15,031 nt of DNA from Frankiales bacterium (GTDB lineage Bacteria; Actinomycetota; Actinomycetes; Mycobacteriales; SCTD01). Each line of letters begins with the position of its first letter. Positions within the stretch are counted from its first letter, which is position 1. The notes beneath the pieces were generated by a model that was given only the letters and a program-made list of their open reading frames with translations, ran no database searches and was not told the DNA's origin. A program made the position numbers and the translations under genes. Below, in pieces: positions 1 through 6,601 of the stretch. The stretch is taken from NCBI GenBank assembly GCA_025465145.1, contig JAODNS010000051.1, positions 1 through 15,031 of the forward strand, given 5' to 3'.

Positions 1-877
1 GGTGGTCGCGCCGGTACCCGTCCCCGTACGCCTCCTCGACGACGCGCTGCCGGCCGTCCGGGCGGCCGTCGAGGCCGCATCCGAGCCGCTGCCGCAGCAG
101 CTCCGGCCGGCGCTGGGCCGACTGCGCAGCGACACCAGCCGGCTGCCGTACGCGTGCCTGGCACACGAGGAGGACGTGCGGAGCGAGCTGTGCACCGTCG
201 GCGACCGCTCCGCGCGCCGCGAGCTGCTGCTGCTCGGCGACTCGCACGCGTTCATGTGGCTGCCGGCCCTGCAGCGGATCGGCGAGCAGGACGGCTGGCG
301 CGTCACGGTCGTGATGAAGTTCGCCTGCACCGTCGCGGAGGTCACCCTGCACAACGGCACCGCATCCGACCGCACCTGCACCACCTGGCGGCGATGGGCT
401 CTCGACCAGGTGGCGCAGCGGCGGCCGGACCTCGTCGTCGTGACGGGCCAGGTGCCCTACGACATCCGGGTCGGCGGCCGAGCCGTGACGGCCGCAGACG
501 AGCTGGCCGGCCTCTGGCAGGCGGGCTGGGCAACGACGCTGCGCCGTCTCCAGCAGGCGGCCGACCGCGTCGTCCTGGTCGAGGACCCGCCCGGCCTGCC
601 GAAGGACCCGCTCGGCTGCGTCGGCAAGCGCGGGACGACCCGCGGCGACTGCACCAGCGCGCCGGTGCCGCACGTGGCGGTGCTCAACGCGGCTGCCGAG
701 CGCGCCGCCGCGGGGACCGCGACGCCCTACCTGCACGTGAAGCCCTGGTTCTGCTGGCGGGACCGCTGCCCCACGGTCGTCGGGGCGACGCTTGCCTACC
801 GCGACAAGGGCCACATCAGCGCGACCTACGCCGCGGACCTGTGGCCGGTCCTCCGCCGAGCCCTGGCCGAGTCATGA
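1..877 (+). CDS. SGNH-type acyltransferase, C-terminal part (5' end outside window)
   Basis: The visible 291 residues look like the C-terminal SGNH-hydrolase-like domain found behind the membrane domain of acyltransferase-3 (OafA/YrhL-type) proteins, which O-acylate surface sugars outside the membrane. The nucleophile motif GDSH lies at visible residues 79-82, after a short beta strand (ELLLLGDSHAF). A DxxH motif (D268, H271, in YRDKGHISATYA) supplies the rest of the catalytic set. Cysteines at 52 and 64 and further Cys residues suit an extracytoplasmic disulfide-bonded domain. A GTG at position 2 is probably internal, because the membrane domain that normally precedes this region would lie to the left. 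The stop overlaps the next ATG by 4 bp (ATGA), so the two genes are translationally coupled. A free-standing secreted SGNH protein is the alternative. Confidence 0.78.
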   Translation, partial: VVAPVPVPVRLLDDALPAVRAAVEAASEPLPQQLRPALGRLRSDTSRLPYACLAHEEDVRSELCTVGDRSARRELLLLGDSHAFMWLPALQRIGEQDGWRVTVVMKFACTVAEVTLHNGTASDRTCTTWRRWALDQVAQRRPDLVVVTGQVPYDIRVGGRAVTAADELAGLWQAGWATTLRRLQQAADRVVLVEDPPGLPKDPLGCVGKRGTTRGDCTSAPVPHVAVLNAAAERAAAGTATPYLHVKPWFCWRDRCPTVVGATLAYRDKGHISATYAADLWPVLRRALAES

Positions 878-1995
878 ACCGGCTGACGCCCGTCGCCCTC
901 GCGCTTCTGACGACCGCGCTCGCAACGCTGTTCGTGCTCGCGCGTTGGCAGGTCGCCGCCGACGGTGATCTCACCCGCTTCGTCGTCGCCGGGTCGGAGT
1001 ACGTCTCGGACGACGCCGGCGTCACCGCCTTGCCCGGGCACGGCTACGACGGCCAGTTCGCGTACCGCCTCGCCGTCGACCCGACGGAGCTGGACCGGCG
1101 CGCGTACGGGGTCGTCATCGATTCGCCGCTGCGCCTGCAGCGGATGACCTACCCGGCCGTCGTGCACGTCGCGGCCGGCGGAGAGCGCAGCCTCGTCCCG
1201 CTGGCGTTGGTGGTCGTCAACGTGCTCGGCCTGGGCCTGCTCGCCCTGCTCAGCGCGCTGCTGGCGCGGGACGCTGGACGAGCGCCCGTCGCCGGCCTGC
1301 TCGTCGTCGGCTTCTTCGGCTTCTGCACCACCCTCGGCCGCAACCTGACCGAGATCACGACGGTGACGCTGCTCGTGGCCGGCCTCCTGCTCTGGCGGCG
1401 CGACCGGATCCCGCTGGCCGTGCTCGCCTTCACCGGCGCCGTCCTCAGCCGCGAGTCGGCGCTGCTGCTGTACGGGGCGTTCCTGCTCGGCCAGCTGCCT
1501 GCCGCCACCCGGCGCACCCGGTTGCTGGCGGCTGCCCCGCCCGTCGCGTTCGCCGCCTGGCAGGCGGTCTGCGCAGCCGCGACCGGTCAGGTCCCGTTGC
1601 TCAGCAGCGGCGGCAAGAACCTCGTGCTGCCGTTCTCTGACCTGGCCCCCGCCGCGGGCGGCTGGCTGCTCGGTGCGCTCTCGCTCGACCGGGCGTCGCT
1701 GATCACCACCGGCCAGCTGCTCGCCCTCGCGGTCGTCGTCACCGCCGCCGCGCTGGCGCTGCGGGCGTCCGTCTCCCCGCTGGGACTGAAGGTCGCCTGG
1801 CTGGTGTCGTTGCTGCTGGTCGTCAGTCTCTCCGCGAACGTCTGGGTCGGTCCGGCCGACTTCCGCACGGCCGCCGAGCTGCACGCGACGAGCGCGCTGG
1901 TGCTGCTCGACAGCCGCCGCTCGCTGTGGCTGCCGGCCCTGCTGGTCGCGGCTGCCTTGGTGATGACGGCGCTGTTCCGGGTGACCAGCCTCTAG
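874..1995 (+). CDS. Polytopic membrane protein, GT-C glycosyltransferase-like
   Basis: The protein has 373 residues. It has an N-terminal hydrophobic segment (about 5-24), a roughly 80-residue soluble, probably extracytoplasmic loop, and about seven further hydrophobic segments between residue 105 and the C-terminus. The loop carries GYDGQF (57-62) followed by the RLAVDP and LRLQRMTYPA stretches, a pattern I associate with a family of polytopic proteins resembling lipid-linked-sugar (GT-C) transferases. RESALL (193-198) sits at a membrane boundary. The start is the ATG overlapping the upstream stop; a longer reading frame in this phase begins inside the SGNH gene but is only its shadow. Pairing with a surface-sugar acyltransferase suggests a role in envelope polysaccharide assembly. 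That role is inferred from context, and no donor or acceptor can be named. Confidence 0.68.
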   Translation: MNRLTPVALALLTTALATLFVLARWQVAADGDLTRFVVAGSEYVSDDAGVTALPGHGYDGQFAYRLAVDPTELDRRAYGVVIDSPLRLQRMTYPAVVHVAAGGERSLVPLALVVVNVLGLGLLALLSALLARDAGRAPVAGLLVVGFFGFCTTLGRNLTEITTVTLLVAGLLLWRRDRIPLAVLAFTGAVLSRESALLLYGAFLLGQLPAATRRTRLLAAAPPVAFAAWQAVCAAATGQVPLLSSGGKNLVLPFSDLAPAAGGWLLGALSLDRASLITTGQLLALAVVVTAAALALRASVSPLGLKVAWLVSLLLVVSLSANVWVGPADFRTAAELHATSALVLLDSRRSLWLPALLVAAALVMTALFRVTSL

Positions 1996-2029
1996 CGTCC
2001 GCGGGATGGAGTAGGCGCCCGAGCACGAG

Positions 2030-2750
2030 GTGACGCAGGAGCTGGCCGCTCTGCTCGTCGCCGCCCAGTTCCCGGACCTTGCCGACCTGCCGGTCGTGCC
2101 GCTGGGCACCGGCTTGGACAACGCCGTGTTCGGCGTCGGCGGCACCTGGGCGTTCCGCCTCCTGCAGCGGGCTGCCGCCCTGCCCGCGCAGGAGCGCGAG
2201 CTTGCGGTGCTCCCCCTGCTCGGCCCGCTCCTCCCGCTGCCGATCCCGCTGCCGGAGCTGGTCGGGCAGCCGGCGGAGGAGTACCCCTGGCCGTTCACCG
2301 GCCACCGGCTGATGCCTGGCGATGATCTGGCGGCCCGCATCGCGCGGACGCAGTCGACGCGATCGCGCACCTGTGGCAGCCGGGCGCCGCGACGAGCTGT
2401 ACGCGCAGGCGACCGCGCTGCCGCCCTCGGTCGCCGAGCCGGTGCTGGCGCACGGCGACCTGCACCTGCGGCACCTGTTCGTGTCCGCGGACGGCGCCGC
2501 GACCGCGGTCATCGACTGGGACGACACCTACCGCGCGGATCCGGCGCTCGACCTGATGCTGGTCTACGGCGGGTTCGTCGGCGCCGCGCGGACGGCGTTC
2601 CTCGAGACGTACGGCCCGATCAGCCGCGAGCAGGAGCGGCGCGCACGGGTGCTGCCGGTCGGCGTCTGCGCGGCTCTGGCCGCCTCGGTTGCGAACGGGG
2701 CGGTGCTGCAGCGCGAGGCGCTGCGCGGGCTGGTGCGCTCGGTCAGCTGA
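2030..2750 (+). pseudogene. APH-family phosphotransferase, broken by frame changes
   Basis: Two halves of one aminoglycoside-phosphotransferase/choline-kinase-like protein lie in different frames. The first half (GTG at 2030, frame of 2030, to about 2340) has the kinase N-lobe: GTGLDNAVFGV, a core strand with WAFRLL, ERELAVLPLL, then GHRLMPGDDLAARIA. The second half (frame of 2343, to the TGA at 2748-2750) has the catalytic loop HGDLHLRHLF and the metal-binding VIDWDD. A short stretch in the third frame around 2341-2395 reads plausibly as coding (ADAVDAIAHLW). The stretch between the GDDL motif and HGDLH is only about 40 residues, shorter than the 60 or more I expect in this family, so an internal deletion as well as a frame change is likely. 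Sequencing error is the alternative. The last 8 bp overlap the convergent CoA-transferase gene. Confidence 0.7.
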
Positions 2751-3861
2751 ACTCGGCGCGCACGCCCGCGCCGTGCTCGTCCAGCTCGGGTGCGGCCGGG
2801 CGGACCGCCGGGTCCTCGTACGCCGAAGCCTTCACCGGGTTCCCCGGGACCGGCAGGCCCCCCGCGGTCACCACCATGTTCCGGACCCGCGCCTGCTCGC
2901 TGCCGACGGCCTCGGCGACGTCGCTGATCGGGCCGGAGGGGACGCCGACGGCGGACAGGACATCCAGCCAGTGCCCCGCGGTCTGGGTACGGAGGACCGC
3001 CTCGAGCTCGGCCTTCAGCTCGGCCCGCGCCTCGTGCCGCACGGCGTTGGTCGGGTACCGCGCGGCCAGCCGCGGTACCCCCAGCGCCGTCACGAGGACC
3101 CCGAAGAGGACGTCGTTCGCGGCGCACACGGTGATGTCGCGGTCCGCGCAGCTGAACGTGTCGAACGGCGCGATCGCGAAGTGCGCGTTGCCGATCCGGC
3201 CGGGGTCCTGCCCCGTCGCCAGCCAAGACAGCGCCGCGCCCTCCAGCAGCGACACGGTCGCGTCGTACATCGCGATGTCGAGGTGGGTGCCCTTGCCGCC
3301 GAGCAGCGCGCTGGTGATCGCGCCGAACGCGTACAGGCCGGCGGACAGATCCGCCACCGGCACGCCCGGCTTGACCGGCGGCCCGTCCGGCGAGCCGGTG
3401 ACGCCCATGATCCCGCTCATCCCCTGCACGACGGCGTCGTAGGCGGGCCGCTCCCGCCACGGGCCGGTGTGGCCAAAGCCGGAGATGGAGCAGTAGACGA
3501 GCTCGGGCGCGAGCGGCTGCAGGCCCGCCCAGCCGAGGCCGAGCCGGGCCATGACCCCCGGCCGGTAGTTCTCGACCAGCACGTCCGCGCGGGTCGCCAG
3601 CGACCGCGCCACCGCGAGGTCGGCCGGGTCCTTGAGGTCGAGCGCGACGGACTCCTTGCCGCGGTTGACCCTGGCGAAGTAGAGCGACCGCCCGTCGACG
3701 AACGGGCCGTACGTCCGCGAGTCGTCGCCGCCGTCGGGCCGCTCCACCTTGACCACCCGGGCGCCGAGGTCGGCCAGCATCATCGTGGCGAACGGGCCGG
3801 CCAGCACCCGGCTGAAGTCGGCGACGAGCAGCCCGGCGAGCGGGCCGGATCCTGACGGCAC
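2743..3861 (-). CDS. CaiB/BaiF family CoA-transferase (class III)
   Basis: This 372-residue protein is a family III CoA-transferase, which moves CoA between carboxylic acids through an aspartyl-CoA thioester intermediate. The N-terminus has the family pattern LLVADFSRVLAGPFATMMLADLGA followed by VVKVERPDGGDD (37-47). RGKESVALDLK (67-77), ENYRPGVMARLGLG (97-110) and GFGHTGPW (128-135) follow, and the conserved catalytic Asp is D171 in VADLSAGLYA. The protein is slightly short for the family and ends soon after the C-terminal small-domain region. The start is GTG at 3861, preceded 7 nt upstream by AAAGGA; a nearby ATG (3869-3867) is out of frame. It is a single-gene unit, divergent from the DUF7455 gene. 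Substrate acids cannot be told from sequence, and racemase-type members of the superfamily are not excluded. Confidence 0.9.
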   Translation of the reverse strand: MPSGSGPLAGLLVADFSRVLAGPFATMMLADLGARVVKVERPDGGDDSRTYGPFVDGRSLYFARVNRGKESVALDLKDPADLAVARSLATRADVLVENYRPGVMARLGLGWAGLQPLAPELVYCSISGFGHTGPWRERPAYDAVVQGMSGIMGVTGSPDGPPVKPGVPVADLSAGLYAFGAITSALLGGKGTHLDIAMYDATVSLLEGAALSWLATGQDPGRIGNAHFAIAPFDTFSCADRDITVCAANDVLFGVLVTALGVPRLAARYPTNAVRHEARAELKAELEAVLRTQTAGHWLDVLSAVGVPSGPISDVAEAVGSEQARVRNMVVTAGGLPVPGNPVKASAYEDPAVRPAAPELDEHGAGVRAEFS

Positions 3862-3914
3862 CAGACCATCCTTTCAGCGGGAACGCGCGGCCGATGTGTG
3901 GTGTTGTGTCAGGT

Positions 3915-4115
3915 GTGAACGCGACCGTGACCCCCGTACCGACTCCTACTCTGACCGCTGCCGACCGCTGCGACCGCTGTGGCGCCCAGGCCCGGGTCCG
4001 TGTCGTCCTCGCGACCGGCGACCTGTTCTTCTGCGCGCACCACGCCAAGGCCTACGAGGACAAGCTCCGCGCGACCGCCGTGGAGTACGTCGACGAGACC
4101 GCGACGCTCGGCTAG
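3915..4115 (+). CDS. DUF7455-like small zinc-binding protein
   Basis: This is a small protein of 66 residues with the core LTAADRCDRCGAQARVRVVL then FFCAHHAKAYEDKL, which I recognise as the actinobacterial DUF7455 type. Cys19, Cys22, Cys40 and His42/His43 form a CxxC...CxHH set that probably binds one zinc ion. The function is unknown; family members are usually short cytoplasmic proteins. I place the start at GTG 3915 because homologues generally have only 10-18 residues before LTAADRC. An in-frame ATG at 3894 would add seven residues and is possible. Neither start has a convincing ribosome-binding site. The gene is divergent from the CoA-transferase and is followed by a strong hairpin. Confidence 0.8.
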   Translation: MNATVTPVPTPTLTAADRCDRCGAQARVRVVLATGDLFFCAHHAKAYEDKLRATAVEYVDETATLG

Positions 4116-4130
4116 ACCCGTTCCGTCCGG

Positions 4131-4161
4131 ACGGCCGCTCTCCCTCGGGGAGGGCGGCCGT
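4131..4161. terminator. Strong hairpin between convergent genes, likely bidirectional terminator
   Basis: A 14-bp stem (4131-4144 with 4148-4161, one G-T wobble) closes on a 3-nt TCG loop. It lies 15 nt after the DUF7455 stop and 9 nt beyond the stop of the convergent ABC ATPase gene. There is no long T-run, as is common for terminators in GC-rich actinobacteria. Its place between two facing stop codons suggests it serves both strands. Confidence 0.7.
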
Positions 4162-4170
4162 TCCCCGTTC

Positions 4171-4962
4171 TCAACCCAGCTGGGCGCGCGCGGTGAAGCG
4201 GCCGTCGCGCTGCTCGACCAGCAGCGGCAGCCCGAACGCGCGCGACAGCAGCGGCCCGGTGAGCACCTCGTCCACCGGCCCGGCGGCGACCGTCCGACCG
4301 CGGGACAGCAGCAGCGCGTGGGTCGTCCCCACCGGCACCTCCTCCGGGTGGTGCGTGACCAGCACCGTCGGCGGCGCGTCCTCGTCCGTCGCAAGCCGGG
4401 TGAGCAGCCGCAGCAGGGCCTCGCGCGCCCCGAGGTCCAGCCCCGCGGCGGGCTCGTCGAGCAGCAGCAGCTCGGGGTCGGTCATCAGCGCACGGGCGAG
4501 CATGACCCGCTTGCGCTCGCCCTCCGACAGCGTGCCGAACCGGCGGTCGGAGAACGCGCGCAGGCCGACGCGGGTCATGAGGTCCTCGGCCCGGTCGACG
4601 TCCGCCGCGTCGTACGCCTCGCGCCACCGGCCGACGACGCCGTACGACGCGGTGATGACGACGTCGCGGGCGCGCTCGTGCGCGGGTACGCGGTCCGACA
4701 GCGACGCGCTGGACAGCCCGACGCGGGTGCGCAGCTCGCCGAGGTCGACCTGGCCGAAGACCTCGCCGAGCAGCTCGACCCGTCCGCGGGACGGGAACAG
4801 CCCGGCGCTGGCGATCTGCAGCAGCGTGGTCTTGCCGGCGCCGTTCGGCCCGAGCACTACCCAGCGCTCGCCCTCGCGGACCGTCCAGTCGACGTCGGCG
4901 AGCAGCGTGGCGCCGTCGCGGACGACGGCCACGCCGGACAGGGACAGCACGACGTCGGGCAC
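4171..4962 (-). CDS. ABC transporter-type ATP-binding protein, stand-alone
   Basis: The 263-residue single ABC ATPase domain has Walker A GPNGAGKTT (38-46), signature LSEGE (145-149), Walker B LLLLDE (165-170), D-loop AGLD and the H-loop histidine H204 in LVTHH. LSEGE replaces the common LSGGQ; this looks typical of the ModF/YlmA-like stand-alone ATPases rather than a loss of function. No permease or binding-protein gene is nearby, so it may work with unlinked subunits or have a non-transport role. The start is taken as GTG 4962 (VPDVVLSLSGV), which sits 6 nt after TACGGT. GTG 4950 is an alternative. An open frame continues upstream but only as antisense to the crotonase gene. Confidence 0.88.
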   Translation of the reverse strand: MPDVVLSLSGVAVVRDGATLLADVDWTVREGERWVVLGPNGAGKTTLLQIASAGLFPSRGRVELLGEVFGQVDLGELRTRVGLSSASLSDRVPAHERARDVVITASYGVVGRWREAYDAADVDRAEDLMTRVGLRAFSDRRFGTLSEGERKRVMLARALMTDPELLLLDEPAAGLDLGAREALLRLLTRLATDEDAPPTVLVTHHPEEVPVGTTHALLLSRGRTVAAGPVDEVLTGPLLSRAFGLPLLVEQRDGRFTARAQLG

Positions 4963-4968
4963 GCCTCG

Positions 4969-4974
4969 ACCGTA
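4969..4974 (-). promoter_or_regulatory. Putative -10 box (TACGGT) for leaderless ABC ATPase mRNA
   Basis: On the minus strand TACGGT lies exactly 6 nt before the GTG start at 4962. That would put the transcription start on the start codon. No good -35 is seen, and there is no well-placed Shine-Dalgarno sequence (a GAGG is only 1 nt from the GTG). Confidence 0.4.
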
Positions 4975-5004
4975 GCCGCGCTCCAGAGCCGGGACCGCCT
5001 GCGA

Positions 5005-5010
5005 CACGAT
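5005..5010 (+). promoter_or_regulatory. Weak putative -10 box (CACGAT) for the crotonase gene
   Basis: CACGAT ends 6 nt before the ATG at 5017, the same geometry as other starts in the window. The first base departs from TAnnnT and no clear -35 is visible, so this is a weak call. Confidence 0.25.
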
Positions 5011-5016
5011 GCACGC

Positions 5017-5850
5017 ATGACCTACCACTGCTTCGACGTCGAGATCACCGACCGCGTCGCCCACGTACGGCTGAACCGGCCGGACGAGCTCAACACGATG
5101 ACGTCGGACTTCTGGCGCGAGCTGCCCGAGATCGTCACCGGCATCAGCGACGAGGCGAGCGCCCGCGTCGTGGTGATCTCCAGCACCGGCAAGCACTTCA
5201 GCGCCGGGATGGACCTCTCGGTCTTCACCGGGGACGGGCTGCAGGCCGACGCCGAGCCGGGTCGGAAGAACGCCCGGCTGCGCAGCAGCGCCAAGCTCCT
5301 GCAGTGGTCGTTCACCGCGCTGGAGAAGGCGCGCGTACCGGTCCTCGCCGCGGTCCAGGGCGGCGTCATCGGCGGCGCCGTCGACCTCGTGACGGCGTGC
5401 GACATGCGGTACGCCAGCGCGGACGCCTTCTTCTGCGTGCAGGAGATCAACATCGGGATGACGGCCGACGTCGGGACGCTGCAGCGGCTCGGCAAGGTCG
5501 TGCCGGAGGGGGTGGCGCGCGAGCTGGCGTACACAGGCCGGCGGATGCCTGCGGCGCGTGCGTACGAGGTCGGGCTGGTGCAGGAGGTGTTCGCGGACCA
5601 CGAGTCGCTCGTCGCCGGGGCGCTGGGCATCGCCCGCGAGATCGCCGAGAAGTCCCCGCTCGCGATCTGGGGCACCAAGGTGGCGATGAACTACGCCCGC
5701 GACCACTCCGTCGACGACAGCCTCGAGCAGATCGCGACCTGGCAGTCCGGGATGTTCCAGCCGGCGGACATGGTCGAGTCGTTCACGGCGAAGGCGGAGA
5801 AGCGGCCGGCGGCGTTCCCGGAGCTGCTGCCGGAGCCGAAGCAGCTGTAG
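5017..5850 (+). CDS. Crotonase-family delta(3,5)-delta(2,4)-dienoyl-CoA isomerase-like protein
   Basis: The 277-residue crotonase fold protein has oxyanion-hole segments SAGMD (62-66) and GGVIGG (115-120). The segment CDMRYASADAFFCVQEINIG followed by MTADVGTLQRLGKVV strongly resembles the dienoyl-CoA isomerase ECH1. Acidic residues D123, E143 and D151 have the same spacing (20 and 8) as the three acidic active-site residues of the mammalian enzyme. The enzyme would shift double bonds in 3,5-dienoyl-CoA formed during beta-oxidation of unsaturated fatty acids with odd-numbered double bonds. The start is ATG 5017 without a clear Shine-Dalgarno, 6 nt after a possible -10. It is divergent from the ABC ATPase gene (54 bp between them) and overlaps the AlkB gene by 68 bp tail to tail. 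An ordinary enoyl-CoA hydratase is the alternative. Confidence 0.88.
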   Translation: MTYHCFDVEITDRVAHVRLNRPDELNTMTSDFWRELPEIVTGISDEASARVVVISSTGKHFSAGMDLSVFTGDGLQADAEPGRKNARLRSSAKLLQWSFTALEKARVPVLAAVQGGVIGGAVDLVTACDMRYASADAFFCVQEINIGMTADVGTLQRLGKVVPEGVARELAYTGRRMPAARAYEVGLVQEVFADHESLVAGALGIAREIAEKSPLAIWGTKVAMNYARDHSVDDSLEQIATWQSGMFQPADMVESFTAKAEKRPAAFPELLPEPKQL

Positions 5851-6451
5851 GGCGCGAGTGCCGGAGCGTCACCGACATGCGCGCTCCGGAGGCGGTCTTC
5901 TCGCGCGGCACGGTGTGGTGCCAGTCGTGCTGCATGGCCCCGCCCATGACGATGAGGTCGCCCTCGCCGGGCTTGTACCGCCGGACCACGGCTCCCCCGT
6001 CAACGGGCCGTACGAGGAACGTCCGCCGGGCGCCGAGCGACACCGTCGCCACCAGCGGGTCGCGCATCGTCTTGCGCACCGTGTCCGCGTGCCAGGCGAC
6101 CGCGTCGTTGCCGTCTCGGTAGAGGTTCACCAGGCAGCTGTCGAGCTCGACGCCGTACCGCGCGTTCAGCGGGTCGACCAGCTCCTGGACGTACGCCGGG
6201 AACGGCTGCGGCACGAGGGCGATCATCCGTGGCTCGAGCACGTCCTTGTCCCACATCGTCCGCGTCCGCTGCTGCCACGACGCCTCGGCGAGCAGCAGCT
6301 CGAACAGCGCGCCGTGGTCGGTCACCCAGCCGGGCACGACGTCGAGCCACGACCGGTCGTCCAGCGCGTCTCGGCGGAGCCCGTCGAAGGACAGCGGCTC
6401 CCGGTCGGGAACGGCCTCCTCGAACAGCGAGCCCTGCCAGGCGACGTCCAC
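5783..6451 (-). CDS. AlkB-like 2-oxoglutarate/Fe(II)-dependent dioxygenase
   Basis: About 222 residues of an AlkB-family dioxygenase, which removes alkyl lesions such as 1-methyladenine and 3-methylcytosine from nucleic acids by oxidation. Numbering from GTG 6451, the iron ligands are H121 and D123 (AWHAD) and H179 (DWHHTVP), and the 2-oxoglutarate-binding arginines are R191 and R197 (RMSVTLR). GSLFEEAVP near the N-terminus and FPAYVQELVDPLN also fit ALKBH2/3-like members. The start is uncertain: GTG 6451 has GGAGG only 2 nt upstream, and GTG 6493 has no ribosome site. The frame is open back to the preceding oxidase stop. The last 25 or so residues are an Ala/Pro-rich tail beyond the catalytic fold, antisense to the end of the crotonase gene. 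Confidence 0.87.
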   Translation of the reverse strand: MDVAWQGSLFEEAVPDREPLSFDGLRRDALDDRSWLDVVPGWVTDHGALFELLLAEASWQQRTRTMWDKDVLEPRMIALVPQPFPAYVQELVDPLNARYGVELDSCLVNLYRDGNDAVAWHADTVRKTMRDPLVATVSLGARRTFLVRPVDGGAVVRRYKPGEGDLIVMGGAMQHDWHHTVPREKTASGARMSVTLRHSRPTAASAPAAAPGTPPAASPPSP

Positions 6452-6601
6452 GTCCTCCAGTGTGCGCCCGCGCGCCGACAGCCCGGCGCACACGGACTGA
6501 TCCGCATCGACGCGGCGCGCCGCGCGCAGCCCCTCCGCGATCAGTCGGTGTGCGTTCCGGTGCGGGTGTGACCAGTAGGACCTTGCCGCCGACGACGCCG
6601 G

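Noticed and set aside
826..2370. Long minus-strand open frame (514 codons) opposite the membrane protein and phosphotransferase
   Set aside because: Low-complexity Arg/Gly/Gln-rich translation with no domain; it is a shadow of GC-rich plus-strand genes with recognised motifs.
3864..3869. ATG at 3869 as start of the CoA-transferase
   Set aside because: It is out of frame with the protein; GTG 3861 has AAAGGA at proper spacing.
2743..6451. CoA-transferase, crotonase and neighbours as one acyl-CoA catabolic cluster
   Set aside because: They are on alternating strands with unrelated genes between them and no shared operon.
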